Below, piece by piece: positions 13,648 to 22,355 of a stretch of DNA of 64,000 nt. A program made the position numbers and the translations under genes. This stretch comes from Enterobacteriaceae bacterium (GTDB taxonomy: Bacteria; Pseudomonadota; Gammaproteobacteria; Enterobacterales; Enterobacteriaceae). The notes under the pieces were generated by a model. That model saw only the letters and a list, made by a program, of their open reading frames with translations, was not told where the DNA came from and did no database searches. The stretch lies in NCBI GenBank assembly GCA_031261005.1, contig JAISKF010000013.1, positions 25,148 to 89,147 on the forward strand, read 5' to 3'. Position 1 is the first letter of the stretch; each line of letters opens with the position of its first letter.

Positions 13648-13820
13648 TCAATAGATTAATCTATTGATAATAAATAATAATTCTTAGGGGCGGCAAACTT
13701 CCGCCCGTTAATTTCACCGTGGTTTAGCGGGCGACAGTTGCCGCCCTACGAGAAAATATCATAATCATTTGAAATTTATCGTAAAAATACAACTTCTCAT
13801 CCGAAGTTCAGGTTAATTAC
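13648..13820 (+). repeat. Compound hairpin repeat, copy A (behind trxB)
   Basis: Starts right after the trxB stop. It shares with the copies at 20745-21221 and 24381-24723 the order: an AT-rich leader with ATTAATCTATTGATAATAAA, a GC-rich core of two hairpins (GGGGCGGCAA-type and GGGCGACA-type arms at 13686-13748), then an AT-rich tail containing ATAATCATTTGAAATTTAT and TTCTCATCCGAAGT. This is the most diverged copy. The type resembles paired REP (REPIN) or small MITE elements, but I know no exact name for it. Confidence 0.8.
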
Positions 13821-13921
13821 CTAAACTAAAACCTTTCAAGATGACGGTATAATCAAATACCAACTATTCAAATACCAATAAATAGCTATTGTGTCATGTC
13901 AAAGTGTGACACACCATAACG

Positions 13922-13949
13922 AGGCGGCGCATAGCCGCCTTATTCTTTT
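13922..13949 (+). terminator. Rho-independent terminator between trxB and cydD
   Basis: AGGCGGC-gcata-GCCGCCT perfect 7-bp stem followed by TATTCTTTT. It lies about 275 bases behind trxB and 68 bases before cydD, so it ends any transcript from trxB and makes a separate cydDC promoter likely. Confidence 0.75.
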
Positions 13950-14016
13950 GTGGTATCCTAATCCCTAATGTTAATAATTTGATAATCAGCCCCCCGTCCA
14001 CATTTATGTCTAAATT

Positions 14017-15795
14017 ATGTCTAATATGAACAAAACCAGACAGCGCGAATTAACTTATTGGCTAAAATCGCAAGGCGCACCTGCCAAGCGATGGCTGCGA
14101 TTATCCACGCTATTGGGGCTATTAAGCGGATTATTAATTATTGGTCAGGCTTGGTTACTGGCAACAATTCTTCATGAATTGATTATTAAACAGCTTCCTC
14201 GCAGTGAACTTCTGCATTATTTTTTGTTAATAATTGTTACCGTTATTTTACGTGCCCTACTCGTCTGGCTAAGAGAGCGTGTTGGATTTATTTACGGTGC
14301 AGCTATCCGCCAGCGCATTCGCCAGCAGGTTCTTAATCGTCTTGAACAATTAGGTCCTGCATGGATTCAGGGCAAACCTACCGGAAGCTGGGCGACAATG
14401 ATCCTTGAACAAGTCGAGGATATGCAAGAATTCTACTCGCGTTACCAGCCGCAAATGATGCTGGCAGCGATAATTCCGCTCTTAATTCTTGCGGCTGTTT
14501 TTCCTATCAACTGGGCGGCGGGGCTGATTTTATTTGTTACTGCGCCGTTGATCCCGCTATTTATGGCATTAGTCGGTATCGGTGCTGCCGATGCTAATCG
14601 CCGCAATTTTATTGCCTTAGCTCGCCTTAGCGGTAACTTCCTTGATCGCTTAAAAGGGCTGGATACCTTGCGGTTATTTCATCGCGGCGCAGCAGAAACC
14701 GAACAAATCCGGCTGGCATCAGAAGATTTCCGCGCCAGAACGATGGACGTTCTCAAACTGGCGTTTCTTTCTTCTGCGGTTTTAGAGTTTTTTGCGTCGG
14801 TTTCTATTGCAGTAGCGGCGGTTTATTTTGGCTTCTCTTATCTCGGCGAGCTGAATTTTGGTTCTTATGGCATGCCCGTCACTCTGTTTGCCGGTTTTCT
14901 GGTGTTAATTTTGGCACCGGAATTTTTCCAGCCATTACGTGATCTCGGCACGTATTATCATGCAAAAGCACAAGCCATCGGTGCGGCTGAATCGTTGCAA
15001 ACATTTTTAGAATCCGAGCCAAATCAATCAAACGGGCAAGATTTATATCAACTTCCCGCGTGCGACAACCTGACTATTCAGGCGACAAATCTCATTATTT
15101 TGTCTCCCGATGGAAAAATGCTGGCAGGTCCGCTGAATTTTGTTTTATCACCGAATCAAAGAATTGCAATTATCGGGCATAGCGGCGCAGGCAAAAGCTC
15201 ACTGCTCAATTTGTTGCTGGGATTTCTGCCCTATCAAGGCTCAATTACCATTAATGGCATTGAACTAAATACACTACAGCCGGAATCATGGCGTAAACAA
15301 CTCAGTTGGATAGGGCAAAATCCGCATCTTCCCGCATCAACGATACGCGGTAATATTTTGTTATCTGATCCGCAAGCCTCAGAACAAGCGCTACAGCAAG
15401 CGATCAAGCGCGCCTGTGTCGATGAATTTCTGCCGCTGCTGCCAAATGGACTAGAAACAGTTATCGGTGACCATGCCGCCAGACTATCTGTAGGGCAAGC
15501 GCAGCGCATTGCAGTTGCCAGAGCGTTGTTATCTCCCTGCCATTTACTGCTGCTCGATGAACCTACCGCCAGTTTAGATGCCAACAGTGAGCGTCTGGTG
15601 ATGAATACATTAAAAAAAGCCGCAATGAACCAGACTACCTTGCTGGTTACGCATCGGCTGGAAAATCTCGACGAATACGATCAAATCTGGGTGATGGAAC
15701 ATGGCAATATCGTGCAACAAGGTGATTTTGCCACACTCAGCCAATCGTCAGGGCAATTTGCTGTACTAATGGCAAACCGGAATGCGGAGGTTTAA
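14017..15795 (+). CDS. cydD: CydD, subunit of the thiol-exporting ABC transporter CydDC
   Basis: Half of the inner-membrane ABC exporter that moves cysteine and glutathione to the periplasm and is needed to assemble cytochrome bd. Six membrane segments occupy roughly residues 25-310. The ATPase domain has Walker A GHSGAGKSSLL near 388, signature LSVGQAQRIAVARALL near 490 and Walker B LLLLDEPTASLD near 511, with the switch histidine in VTHRLENL. The 592 residues compare with 588 in E. coli. Two in-frame ATGs (14017, 14026) are possible; the second gives the family start MNKTRQREL. Neither has a clear ribosome site. It is followed after two bases by cydC. Confidence 0.95.
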   Translation: MSNMNKTRQRELTYWLKSQGAPAKRWLRLSTLLGLLSGLLIIGQAWLLATILHELIIKQLPRSELLHYFLLIIVTVILRALLVWLRERVGFIYGAAIRQRIRQQVLNRLEQLGPAWIQGKPTGSWATMILEQVEDMQEFYSRYQPQMMLAAIIPLLILAAVFPINWAAGLILFVTAPLIPLFMALVGIGAADANRRNFIALARLSGNFLDRLKGLDTLRLFHRGAAETEQIRLASEDFRARTMDVLKLAFLSSAVLEFFASVSIAVAAVYFGFSYLGELNFGSYGMPVTLFAGFLVLILAPEFFQPLRDLGTYYHAKAQAIGAAESLQTFLESEPNQSNGQDLYQLPACDNLTIQATNLIILSPDGKMLAGPLNFVLSPNQRIAIIGHSGAGKSSLLNLLLGFLPYQGSITINGIELNTLQPESWRKQLSWIGQNPHLPASTIRGNILLSDPQASEQALQQAIKRACVDEFLPLLPNGLETVIGDHAARLSVGQAQRIAVARALLSPCHLLLLDEPTASLDANSERLVMNTLKKAAMNQTTLLVTHRLENLDEYDQIWVMEHGNIVQQGDFATLSQSSGQFAVLMANRNAEV

Positions 15796-15797
15796 AC

Positions 15798-17516
15798 ATG
15801 AAAACATTACTTCCCTTTTTAGCCCTGTATCGTCGTCATTGGTTCCGCCTGACGCTGGGAATTGTGCTGGCAATCGTCACGATTCTTTCCAGTATCGGTT
15901 TATTGACACTATCTGGCTGGTTTCTCGCCGCGTCGGCACTTGCCGGACTCGCAGAGATACTAACCTTTAACTACATGCTGCCTGCGGCTGGCGTGCGCGG
16001 TTCTGCGATTATCCGTACTGCGGGGCGTTATGCAGAGCGTTTAGTGAGTCATGACGCAACATTCCGCGTTCTTTCTCATTTACGTACATTCACTTTCCAA
16101 AAATTGATGCCGCTTTCTCCAGGCGGTATTACCCGTTTCCGTCAGGCGGAATTACTTAACCGTTTAGTAGCTGATGTGGAAACGCTCGATCATCTCTATC
16201 TGCGGCTGATCTCTCCATTAGTGAGCGCTATTGTTGTCATCATTGTCGTCACTTTTGGTCTGAGCTGGCTGGATAGCACATTGGCATTGACACTCGGTGC
16301 CATTATGTTGCTGCTGCTATTGACGATCCCCGCGGTTTTTTATCGTGCTGGCAAACCCATTGGCGCAGATCTCACCGCTTTACGCAGTGATTATCGAGGG
16401 CAATTAACTTTATGGTTACAAGGGCAAGCGGAACTGGCAATTTTTGGTGCGCTGTCATCATTTCGCCGCCAACTTGATCTCATTGAATTACGCTGGCTGG
16501 AGCGACAAAAGCAGCAAGCTGCACTAAGCGGCGCATCACAAGCATTAATGATTCTGGCTTCCGGTCTGACGTTTATCCTGATGCTTTGGTTAGCCGCAGC
16601 CGGTGTTGGCGATAATCCGCAACCCGCTGCGTTTATTGCGCTGTTTGTGTTTATCTCACTGGCAGCGTTTGAAGCGTTAGCACCGGTGGCTGGTGCATTT
16701 CAACATTTAGGGCAAGTGATAGCGTCAGCCGAACGCGTAAATCAATTGATTGAGCAACAGCCGCAAGTCACATTCCCTACACAGAAAGTAGCTGTGCTGC
16801 CTGAAGCTGCACTCTCAATAAATGACATCAGTTTTACCTATGATGAACAGCCTTTTCCGGTGATTAAAAATCTTAGTTTACAGATCGCTAACGGTGAGCA
16901 TATTGCTTTACTGGGGCGTACTGGCTGCGGGAAATCCACGCTACTGCAATTGATAACCCGCGCATGGGACCCACAGCAAGGAAACATCACGCTCAATGAT
17001 CAACTAATTACCAGCTACGATGAAACTACATTACGCAATATGATGGTCGTCGTAACACAACGCGTACATATTTTTAGTGCTACGCTGCGCGACAATCTGC
17101 TGCTGGCTGCTCCGCAAGCTAGCGATGACGAGCTGGCATCAGTATTAAACCAAGTCGGGCTATCTGCTTTATTAGTACAAAATGGGCTAAATACGTGGAT
17201 CGGTGAGGGAGGACGGCAAATCTCCGGCGGTGAACAACGGCGCATTGGTCTGGCGAGAGCGCTATTACATAAAGCTCCGCTAATTTTACTTGATGAACCG
17301 ACCGAAGGTCTCGATGCCGATACGGAAAATCAGATTCTTAATTTACTGAAACAACATTGCCAGCATAAAACCGTAGTGTTGATCACTCACCGCTTATCTG
17401 GTCTGGATAATATGGACAAAATTTACGTGATGGACGCCGGAGAAATCCTTGAGCAAGGAACACATCAGGAATTGCTGACGCTGCAAGGGCAGTATTATCG
17501 GTTTTATCAGCAATAA
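15798..17516 (+). CDS. cydC: CydC, subunit of the thiol-exporting ABC transporter CydDC
   Basis: Partner of CydD in the heterodimeric exporter. The start MKTLLPFLALYRRHWFRL is typical, with an AATGCGGAGG ribosome site inside the end of cydD. Six membrane segments up to about residue 300; ATPase domain with Walker A GRTGCGKSTLLQL near 372, signature ISGGEQRRIGLARALL near 475 and Walker B LILLDEPTEGLD near 495. The 572 residues match the family (573). In E. coli the next genes would be aat and infA; here pepD follows after a 294-base gap, so conserved order ends at this gene. Confidence 0.96.
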   Translation: MKTLLPFLALYRRHWFRLTLGIVLAIVTILSSIGLLTLSGWFLAASALAGLAEILTFNYMLPAAGVRGSAIIRTAGRYAERLVSHDATFRVLSHLRTFTFQKLMPLSPGGITRFRQAELLNRLVADVETLDHLYLRLISPLVSAIVVIIVVTFGLSWLDSTLALTLGAIMLLLLLTIPAVFYRAGKPIGADLTALRSDYRGQLTLWLQGQAELAIFGALSSFRRQLDLIELRWLERQKQQAALSGASQALMILASGLTFILMLWLAAAGVGDNPQPAAFIALFVFISLAAFEALAPVAGAFQHLGQVIASAERVNQLIEQQPQVTFPTQKVAVLPEAALSINDISFTYDEQPFPVIKNLSLQIANGEHIALLGRTGCGKSTLLQLITRAWDPQQGNITLNDQLITSYDETTLRNMMVVVTQRVHIFSATLRDNLLLAAPQASDDELASVLNQVGLSALLVQNGLNTWIGEGGRQISGGEQRRIGLARALLHKAPLILLDEPTEGLDADTENQILNLLKQHCQHKTVVLITHRLSGLDNMDKIYVMDAGEILEQGTHQELLTLQGQYYRFYQQ

Positions 17517-17810
17517 GTGAATAGCAGTGCTCACAGGTCGTTATTCTGCGCGAAGTCGTAGAGTGACATACTTGATTAAACTACATGATAATAATATCAA
17601 TTTTTATCCTGATTTCAGGTTGATTCACATTTTTACACCAATAAGCTGACATGCAAAATGTGTGAGCAATTCACATAATTCAGATCCCCTGTCCCACTCT
17701 TTCAGTGTTATTATTTAGCGGTTTATCATCGTTGATGATCCTATTTTCTTCACAACCGAACTGCAATCTGGTTGCTGATCCCATGCAAAGATTGTTAAAG
17801 GAGACTTACC

Positions 17811-19271
17811 GTGTCTGACTTAGCTCAACTTTCACCGCAGCATCTATGGCAACACTTCGCAAAAATTTGCTCAATTCCCCACCCGTCGAAACATGAAGAA
17901 GCCTTAGCTCAGGCTATTTTGAGCTGGGCAAAAGAAAAAAATCTTTATGCTGAACGCGATGCTGTCGGCAATATTCTGATCCGTAAACCTGCAACTGCCG
18001 GTATGGAAAACCGTAAATCCGTTGTTTTGCAGGCACATTTGGATATGGTTCCGCAAAAAAATGCCGACACCGAACACGATTTTACTAAAGATCCTATCCA
18101 GACTTATGTCGATGGTCAGTGGCTAAAAGCGCGCGGCACAACATTAGGTGCAGATAACGGCATCGGTATGGCATCTGCACTGGCGGTGTTATCTGACGAA
18201 AGCCTGTCTCACGGTCCAATCGAAGTATTACTCACCATGACCGAAGAAACCGGTATGGCGGGCGCTTTTGGTTTACAGCCGAACTGGTTACAGAGTGAGA
18301 TTCTGATCAATACTGACTCCGAAACCGAAGGCGAAATCTATATGGGTTGTGCTGGCGGCGTTGACTGCATCACTACTTTGCCGCTCACTCGTGAAGCAAT
18401 TCCTGCGGGCTATCAAACATTTAAAATTTCGTTGCAAGGCTTAAAAGGCGGGCATTCCGGCGGTGATATTCATCTTGGCTTAGGCAATGCTAACAAGTTA
18501 ATGGCGCGTTTCCTGTTTGCTCACGCTCAGCAACTTCAAGCGCGTGTTCTCTCCTTTAACGGCGGAACATTACGTAATGCTATCCCGCGCGAAGCGACGG
18601 TTACTTTGAGTGTACCTGCGGCAAATGTAGAGCAACTAAAAAAAATCAGTGCGGATTTTCTTACTCTGATTACCCATGAACTGACGGCTGTTGAAAAAAA
18701 TATGACGCTGCTGGTTGAGCCATGCGAATGCAGCTTGCTGGCATTGAGCGCAGATAGCCAGTCTCGTTTGATTGGTTTAGTTAATGCCAGCCCGAACGGT
18801 GTCATCAGAATGAGTGATTCGGTAAAAGGCGTAGTCGAAACTTCACTGAACGTAGGTGTCGTTACGACAGAGCAAGACAGCGTACAAGTTTTGTATCTGA
18901 TTCGTTCATTGATCGACAGCGGCAAACAATATGTAGTTGAAGTGCTGACATCTTTAGGTGAACTGGCTGGCGCGCAAGTAGTGGCAAAAGGCGGTTATCC
19001 GGGCTGGCAGCCAAATCCTGAATCACCAGTGATGAATCTGGTCAGTGAAAGCTATAAAAAACTGTTTGATACCACACCTCATGTCATGGTGATCCACGCA
19101 GGTCTGGAATGCGGGCTGTTTAAACACCCGTATCCTGATATGGATATGGTCTCTATTGGACCAACTATCACCGGTGCACATTCCCCTGACGAACAAGTCC
19201 ACATCGCCAGCGTTGGTCGCTACTGGCAATTGTTGACTCAAGTGTTGAAATCTATTCCAGAGCGCAGCTAG
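17811..19271 (+). CDS. pepD: PepD, aminoacyl-histidine dipeptidase (M20 metallopeptidase)
   Basis: Cytosolic zinc dipeptidase (peptidase D, carnosinase-type) of the M20 family. Metal and catalytic motifs: LQAHLDMV near residue 77, ADNGIGMASALA near 117, TMTEETGMAGAFG near 145 and INTDSETEGE near 170, and the C-terminal HAGLECGLF near 430. Start codon is GTG, with a good AAAGGAG site 7 bases upstream, giving MSDLAQLSPQHLW as in E. coli. The 486 residues are normal. A hairpin terminator follows. Confidence 0.96.
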   Translation: MSDLAQLSPQHLWQHFAKICSIPHPSKHEEALAQAILSWAKEKNLYAERDAVGNILIRKPATAGMENRKSVVLQAHLDMVPQKNADTEHDFTKDPIQTYVDGQWLKARGTTLGADNGIGMASALAVLSDESLSHGPIEVLLTMTEETGMAGAFGLQPNWLQSEILINTDSETEGEIYMGCAGGVDCITTLPLTREAIPAGYQTFKISLQGLKGGHSGGDIHLGLGNANKLMARFLFAHAQQLQARVLSFNGGTLRNAIPREATVTLSVPAANVEQLKKISADFLTLITHELTAVEKNMTLLVEPCECSLLALSADSQSRLIGLVNASPNGVIRMSDSVKGVVETSLNVGVVTTEQDSVQVLYLIRSLIDSGKQYVVEVLTSLGELAGAQVVAKGGYPGWQPNPESPVMNLVSESYKKLFDTTPHVMVIHAGLECGLFKHPYPDMDMVSIGPTITGAHSPDEQVHIASVGRYWQLLTQVLKSIPERS

Positions 19272-19297
19272 TTGATTGTTTAATTTTAATTAACTAA

Positions 19298-19331
19298 CCA
19301 GAAACGGCGGGGAAATTCCCGCTGTTTCTGG
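19298..19331. terminator. Probable bidirectional terminator between pepD and the convergent TPR gene
   Basis: A 14-bp stem with one G-T pair (CCAGAAACGGCGGG with CCCGCTGTTTCTGG) and a 6-base loop, 27 bases behind the pepD stop and 30 bases from the stop of the convergent gene. There is no long T run on either side, so the call rests on stem strength and position. Confidence 0.65.
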
Positions 19332-19360
19332 TTCTGCAATAAATAAAAACAGTAATACGA

Positions 19361-20677
19361 TTACGCTAACATTACCGAAAGCGTGCCATTTTCAATAGCT
19401 TTAATCATAAAGTTAGGAATTGATAGCCGCCATGATTTGCCAGTCACAGGAAAATCATAAATCAGATCCGGCTTTCCTTGCTCGCGGAAGATGATTTTCT
19501 GCCGAGTTCCCGTTTGCTGCGAGGTCTCACCGCCAATCATCTGATAGCTGGCATTACTGCCAACATGGAAATGCGCTTTATCCCAACTTAACGGCGGGTG
19601 TATCGGGAATGGTCGCGCATCATGGAAGCCGAAAAGTTCGTCATGACACAGCACACTATTTCGCAATGTAGGCCAAATCATCTTCCGTAAAAAATATTGG
19701 TCAACATAACGCGCAGGTCCATCGTAGGTTTGCATATACAGTTTCATTAACTCGGCAACTGGCGGGAAAATACCCTGACAACCACCCCATAATCCGGCAA
19801 GGATAAGCTCGGTATGCGTAAAATAATCACGCATAGTATGAAACCATTTATCGCTGGCAAGCCATTCATCAACGGCTGCCGCATCACGTTCTGACAGCAA
19901 AGCATCGCAATCACGGAGCATAAACCGGCTAACAGATTTATCGTCCATCACCAAAAAACGCCACATCACAGGCGGGATATTAATCGAAGAGCTATTAACG
20001 GCAGTATCGGTTGCCGACATATCCACCACTTGTGCACCAGCCGCTTTCAGGCGTGACACCACATGATCCGGTACGGAATTATCCAGATAAAACCGGCAAG
20101 TCCAGCCGGGATAAAGTTTTGGCGCAAGCTGGGCATTCATCACCCCTGCTTCGCAATAACGCGGGAACGCGCCAAATAAACTAAACGCGATAATATTTTG
20201 TTCCGGACGTGAAACATCAAAAGCAGGCGGTGCGCTATCAGGAATTTGCCATTGCTGACCGGTAGAAAATTTCACATCAGCTTCAGTTAACGATTGATAA
20301 CCATAACGACGCACATCTTCATCTCTTCCCAACCAACCACAAACTTCTGTCAAACCGTCCAGCCAGGTGGTATTAGTTATCTGATTTTTTAATTCATCAG
20401 GTAACTGATAGATTTTTAAATATGTCTGGCGGGAAGATTCATACTCACCGCAACGCATCTGACACAGAGCCAGATCGCAAAGTAATGAAAAATTTGTTGG
20501 ATTTAATTTGATGGCAAGCTGAACAGCCTGCAACGCTTCCTTGTAATTACTGGCAGCGATTGCCGCAGCAAAACGTTGATGTGCCTGATAAAATAACGCC
20601 TCAGTATCATTACTACGATGACCCTGTTTTACCGGCTTCCTCTTCGCTTTACGATCTTTAGGTTTCTTATTCACCAT
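19361..20677 (-). CDS. TPR protein with glycosyltransferase-like C-terminal domain, function unknown
   Basis: I do not recognise a named gene. The start at 20677 (MVNKKPKDRKAKRKPVKQ) has a clear AAGGAG site 10 bases upstream; a longer frame to 20728 is less likely. The 438 residues begin with a basic tail, then two or three TPR-like helical repeats (about residues 27-110, with ALQAVQLAIKLNPTNFSLLCDLA). The C-terminal 270 residues look like a nucleotide-sugar-type fold: IIAFSLFGAFPRYCEAG near 162, YPGWTCRFYLDNSVP near 189, and RDCDALLSERD near 255, a DxD-like metal site. No signal peptide or membrane segment. A role in modifying a surface glycan or a protein is inference only. Confidence 0.6.
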   Translation of the reverse strand: MVNKKPKDRKAKRKPVKQGHRSNDTEALFYQAHQRFAAAIAASNYKEALQAVQLAIKLNPTNFSLLCDLALCQMRCGEYESSRQTYLKIYQLPDELKNQITNTTWLDGLTEVCGWLGRDEDVRRYGYQSLTEADVKFSTGQQWQIPDSAPPAFDVSRPEQNIIAFSLFGAFPRYCEAGVMNAQLAPKLYPGWTCRFYLDNSVPDHVVSRLKAAGAQVVDMSATDTAVNSSSINIPPVMWRFLVMDDKSVSRFMLRDCDALLSERDAAAVDEWLASDKWFHTMRDYFTHTELILAGLWGGCQGIFPPVAELMKLYMQTYDGPARYVDQYFLRKMIWPTLRNSVLCHDELFGFHDARPFPIHPPLSWDKAHFHVGSNASYQMIGGETSQQTGTRQKIIFREQGKPDLIYDFPVTGKSWRLSIPNFMIKAIENGTLSVMLA

Positions 20678-20744
20678 TGCCAATAAACTCCTTATCCTTA
20701 ATAGCTGATCCTGTAGATGACGAAACATTTATGCCTATCTGTTT

Positions 20745-20914
20745 GATTAACAGTCTATCACAATAATTTGTTGGGGCGGCAACCTACCGCCCGTATTAAC
20801 AACGCGGAGGGTTCACGGGCGACAGGTTGTCTCCCCTAGGGGAAATGACATAATTATTTAAGATTTATTGTAAAAATATAGTTTTTTATCCGAAGTATAA
20901 CCACAGGGTTAAAT
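20745..20914 (+). repeat. Compound hairpin repeat, copy B1
   Basis: First of three head-to-tail copies between the TPR gene and dinB. The GC-rich core (20771-20841) folds as two hairpins, GGGGCGGCAACCTACCGCCC and CGGGCGACAGGTTGTCTCCC, whose outer ends also pair. The tail is GAAATGACATAATTATTTAAGATTTATTGTAAAAATATAG type followed by ATCCGAAGTATAACCAC. The leader is more diverged than in the next copies. Confidence 0.85.
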
Positions 20915-21050
20915 AATAAATTAATCTATTGATAATAAAGAATAATTCGTAGGGGCGGCAGGTTGTCGCCCCTACGGGAAATGACATAATTATTTGAGAT
21001 TTATTGTAAAAATATAGTTTCTTATCCGAAGTATAACCACGGGGTTAAAT
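20915..21050 (+). repeat. Compound hairpin repeat, copy B2 with shortened core
   Basis: Same leader and tail as copy B3, but 43 bases of the core are missing. The two-hairpin core is fused to one hairpin (GTAGGGGCGGCA-ggt-TGTCGCCCCTAC, one G-T pair). The junctions with its neighbours fall at the same point of the unit, so the three copies form a true tandem array. Confidence 0.87.
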
Positions 21051-21221
21051 AATAAATTAATCTATTGATAATAAAGAATAATTCGTAGGGGCGGCAACCT
21101 GCCGCCCGCATTAACAACGAGGTGGGTTCACGGGCGACAAATTGTCGCCCCTACGGGAAATGACATAATCATTTGAAATTTATTGCAAATAATATAACTT
21201 CTTATCTGAATTTCAGGTTAA
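21051..21221 (+). repeat. Compound hairpin repeat, copy B3
   Basis: Full-length unit of about 170 bases. The core from GTAGGGGCGG (21085) to CGCCCCTAC (21154) is 70 bases long, bounded by a 9-bp inverted repeat and containing two inner hairpins. The tail runs up to the dinB stop codon, so dinB mRNA would carry the whole element in its 3' end. Confidence 0.87.
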
Positions 21222-22277
21222 TTAAACAAATAACGGTAGTTGTTTTTCGAGCTGCGGATCAATCAATGTCACATGCAGCCCCACCAGCCGAACACCACGA
21301 TTTTGGCGGCGCTCTTGCCAGATTTTCTCCGCGACCAGCAGCAGATCATCATGATCAAGTTTCTGCCAGACATGTTCTTGTGTTGTTAACTGAAAATCAT
21401 CAAATTTTAATTTCACACCTTGCCGCGCAATACGTAAATCGGGGCGAACTTTTGTTAAGCGCCGTTCCAATTCTGGATATAACCGTTCAACCACACTCAG
21501 GCAGCTTTGCCAGTCGTGAATATCCTCAGATAATGTAGTTTCAACACCAACAGATTTTCGCTGCCGATCGCTGCAAATTTCTCGATTATCAATGCCGTTA
21601 CAGCGCTCATAAAGAGTTCGTCCAAATTTACCAAAGCGATGCAGTAACGTAGCCAGATCGTAATTTTGTACATCTTTACAAGTGTGCAGCCCTAGTTCAG
21701 CTAATTTCTTGCCCGTCACCGCACCAACACCAGAGATTTTAGTTAGCGGTAAATGAGCTAAAAACGCATCTATGCGTTCTGGCGCGATCACAAACTGACC
21801 ATTGGGTTTATTCATATCAGAGGCAATCTTGGCAAGAAATTTAATCGGCGCGACACCCGCAGAAGCCGTCAGTTTTAATTCCTGATAAATAGCGGCTCGA
21901 ATATCCTGCGCGATCAACGTTGCTGATCCATTAAATTTTGGGCAATCTGTAACGTCCAGATAGGCTTCATCAAGCGAAAGCGGCTCGATAATTGAGGTAT
22001 AGCGCTGAAAAATAGCGTGGATTTGACGGGAAATATCTTTATAAACATCCATTCTGCCCGACAATATTTTCAGATTAGGGCAAAGTTTAATCGCTTGCGA
22101 GATCGGCATCGCGCTATGCACACCATAACGACGCGCAATATAGTTGGCTGTGCTAACCACACCGCGATGCTCTCTGCGACCACCGACAACAATAGGAATA
22201 TTCGCCAGACTCGGATTGTCACGCATTTCCACCGCAGCATAAAAACAATCCATGTCGATATGTATGATTTTACGCAC
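21222..22277 (-). CDS. dinB: DNA polymerase IV
   Basis: Y-family translesion polymerase induced by DNA damage. Catalytic residues are visible: D8 in HIDMDCFYA and D103/E104 in LSLDEAYLDV. The family sequences SAGVAPIKFLAKIASDMNKPNGQ and RKSVGVETTL are present. The C-terminus ends QLPLFV, a clear beta-clamp binding motif. The start is GTG at 22277 (MRKIIHIDMD) with GAGGG upstream; an ATG three bases further upstream is out of frame. The 351 residues agree with the family. A perfect LexA box lies 23 bases upstream. The stop codon abuts a compound repeat. Confidence 0.97.
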   Translation of the reverse strand: MRKIIHIDMDCFYAAVEMRDNPSLANIPIVVGGRREHRGVVSTANYIARRYGVHSAMPISQAIKLCPNLKILSGRMDVYKDISRQIHAIFQRYTSIIEPLSLDEAYLDVTDCPKFNGSATLIAQDIRAAIYQELKLTASAGVAPIKFLAKIASDMNKPNGQFVIAPERIDAFLAHLPLTKISGVGAVTGKKLAELGLHTCKDVQNYDLATLLHRFGKFGRTLYERCNGIDNREICSDRQRKSVGVETTLSEDIHDWQSCLSVVERLYPELERRLTKVRPDLRIARQGVKLKFDDFQLTTQEHVWQKLDHDDLLLVAEKIWQERRQNRGVRLVGLHVTLIDPQLEKQLPLFV

Positions 22278-22299
22278 GTCATACCCTCACCACATTAAA

Positions 22300-22315
22300 C
22301 TGTATAAATATACAG
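22300..22315 (-). promoter_or_regulatory. LexA (SOS) box upstream of dinB
   Basis: CTGTATAAATATACAG is a perfect CTGT-N8-ACAG palindrome that agrees with the full E. coli consensus TACTGTATATAAAAACAGTA in its core. It lies 23 bases before the dinB GTG start, so LexA repression and SOS induction are nearly certain. Confidence 0.93.
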
Positions 22316-22355
22316 TTTAACGTAATCTTACTCAAGAGAAATGACTTTTTATAGA

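Noticed and set aside
17661..17675. TGTGA-gcaat-TCACA, a CRP-like palindrome upstream of pepD
   Set aside because: The spacer is five bases instead of the six required for CRP, so the halves would be out of phase. Kept only as a curiosity.
20745..21221. Tandem repeats considered as a CRISPR array
   Set aside because: Units are about 136-170 bases long with the hairpin core inside and no unique spacers of constant length; no cas gene is near.
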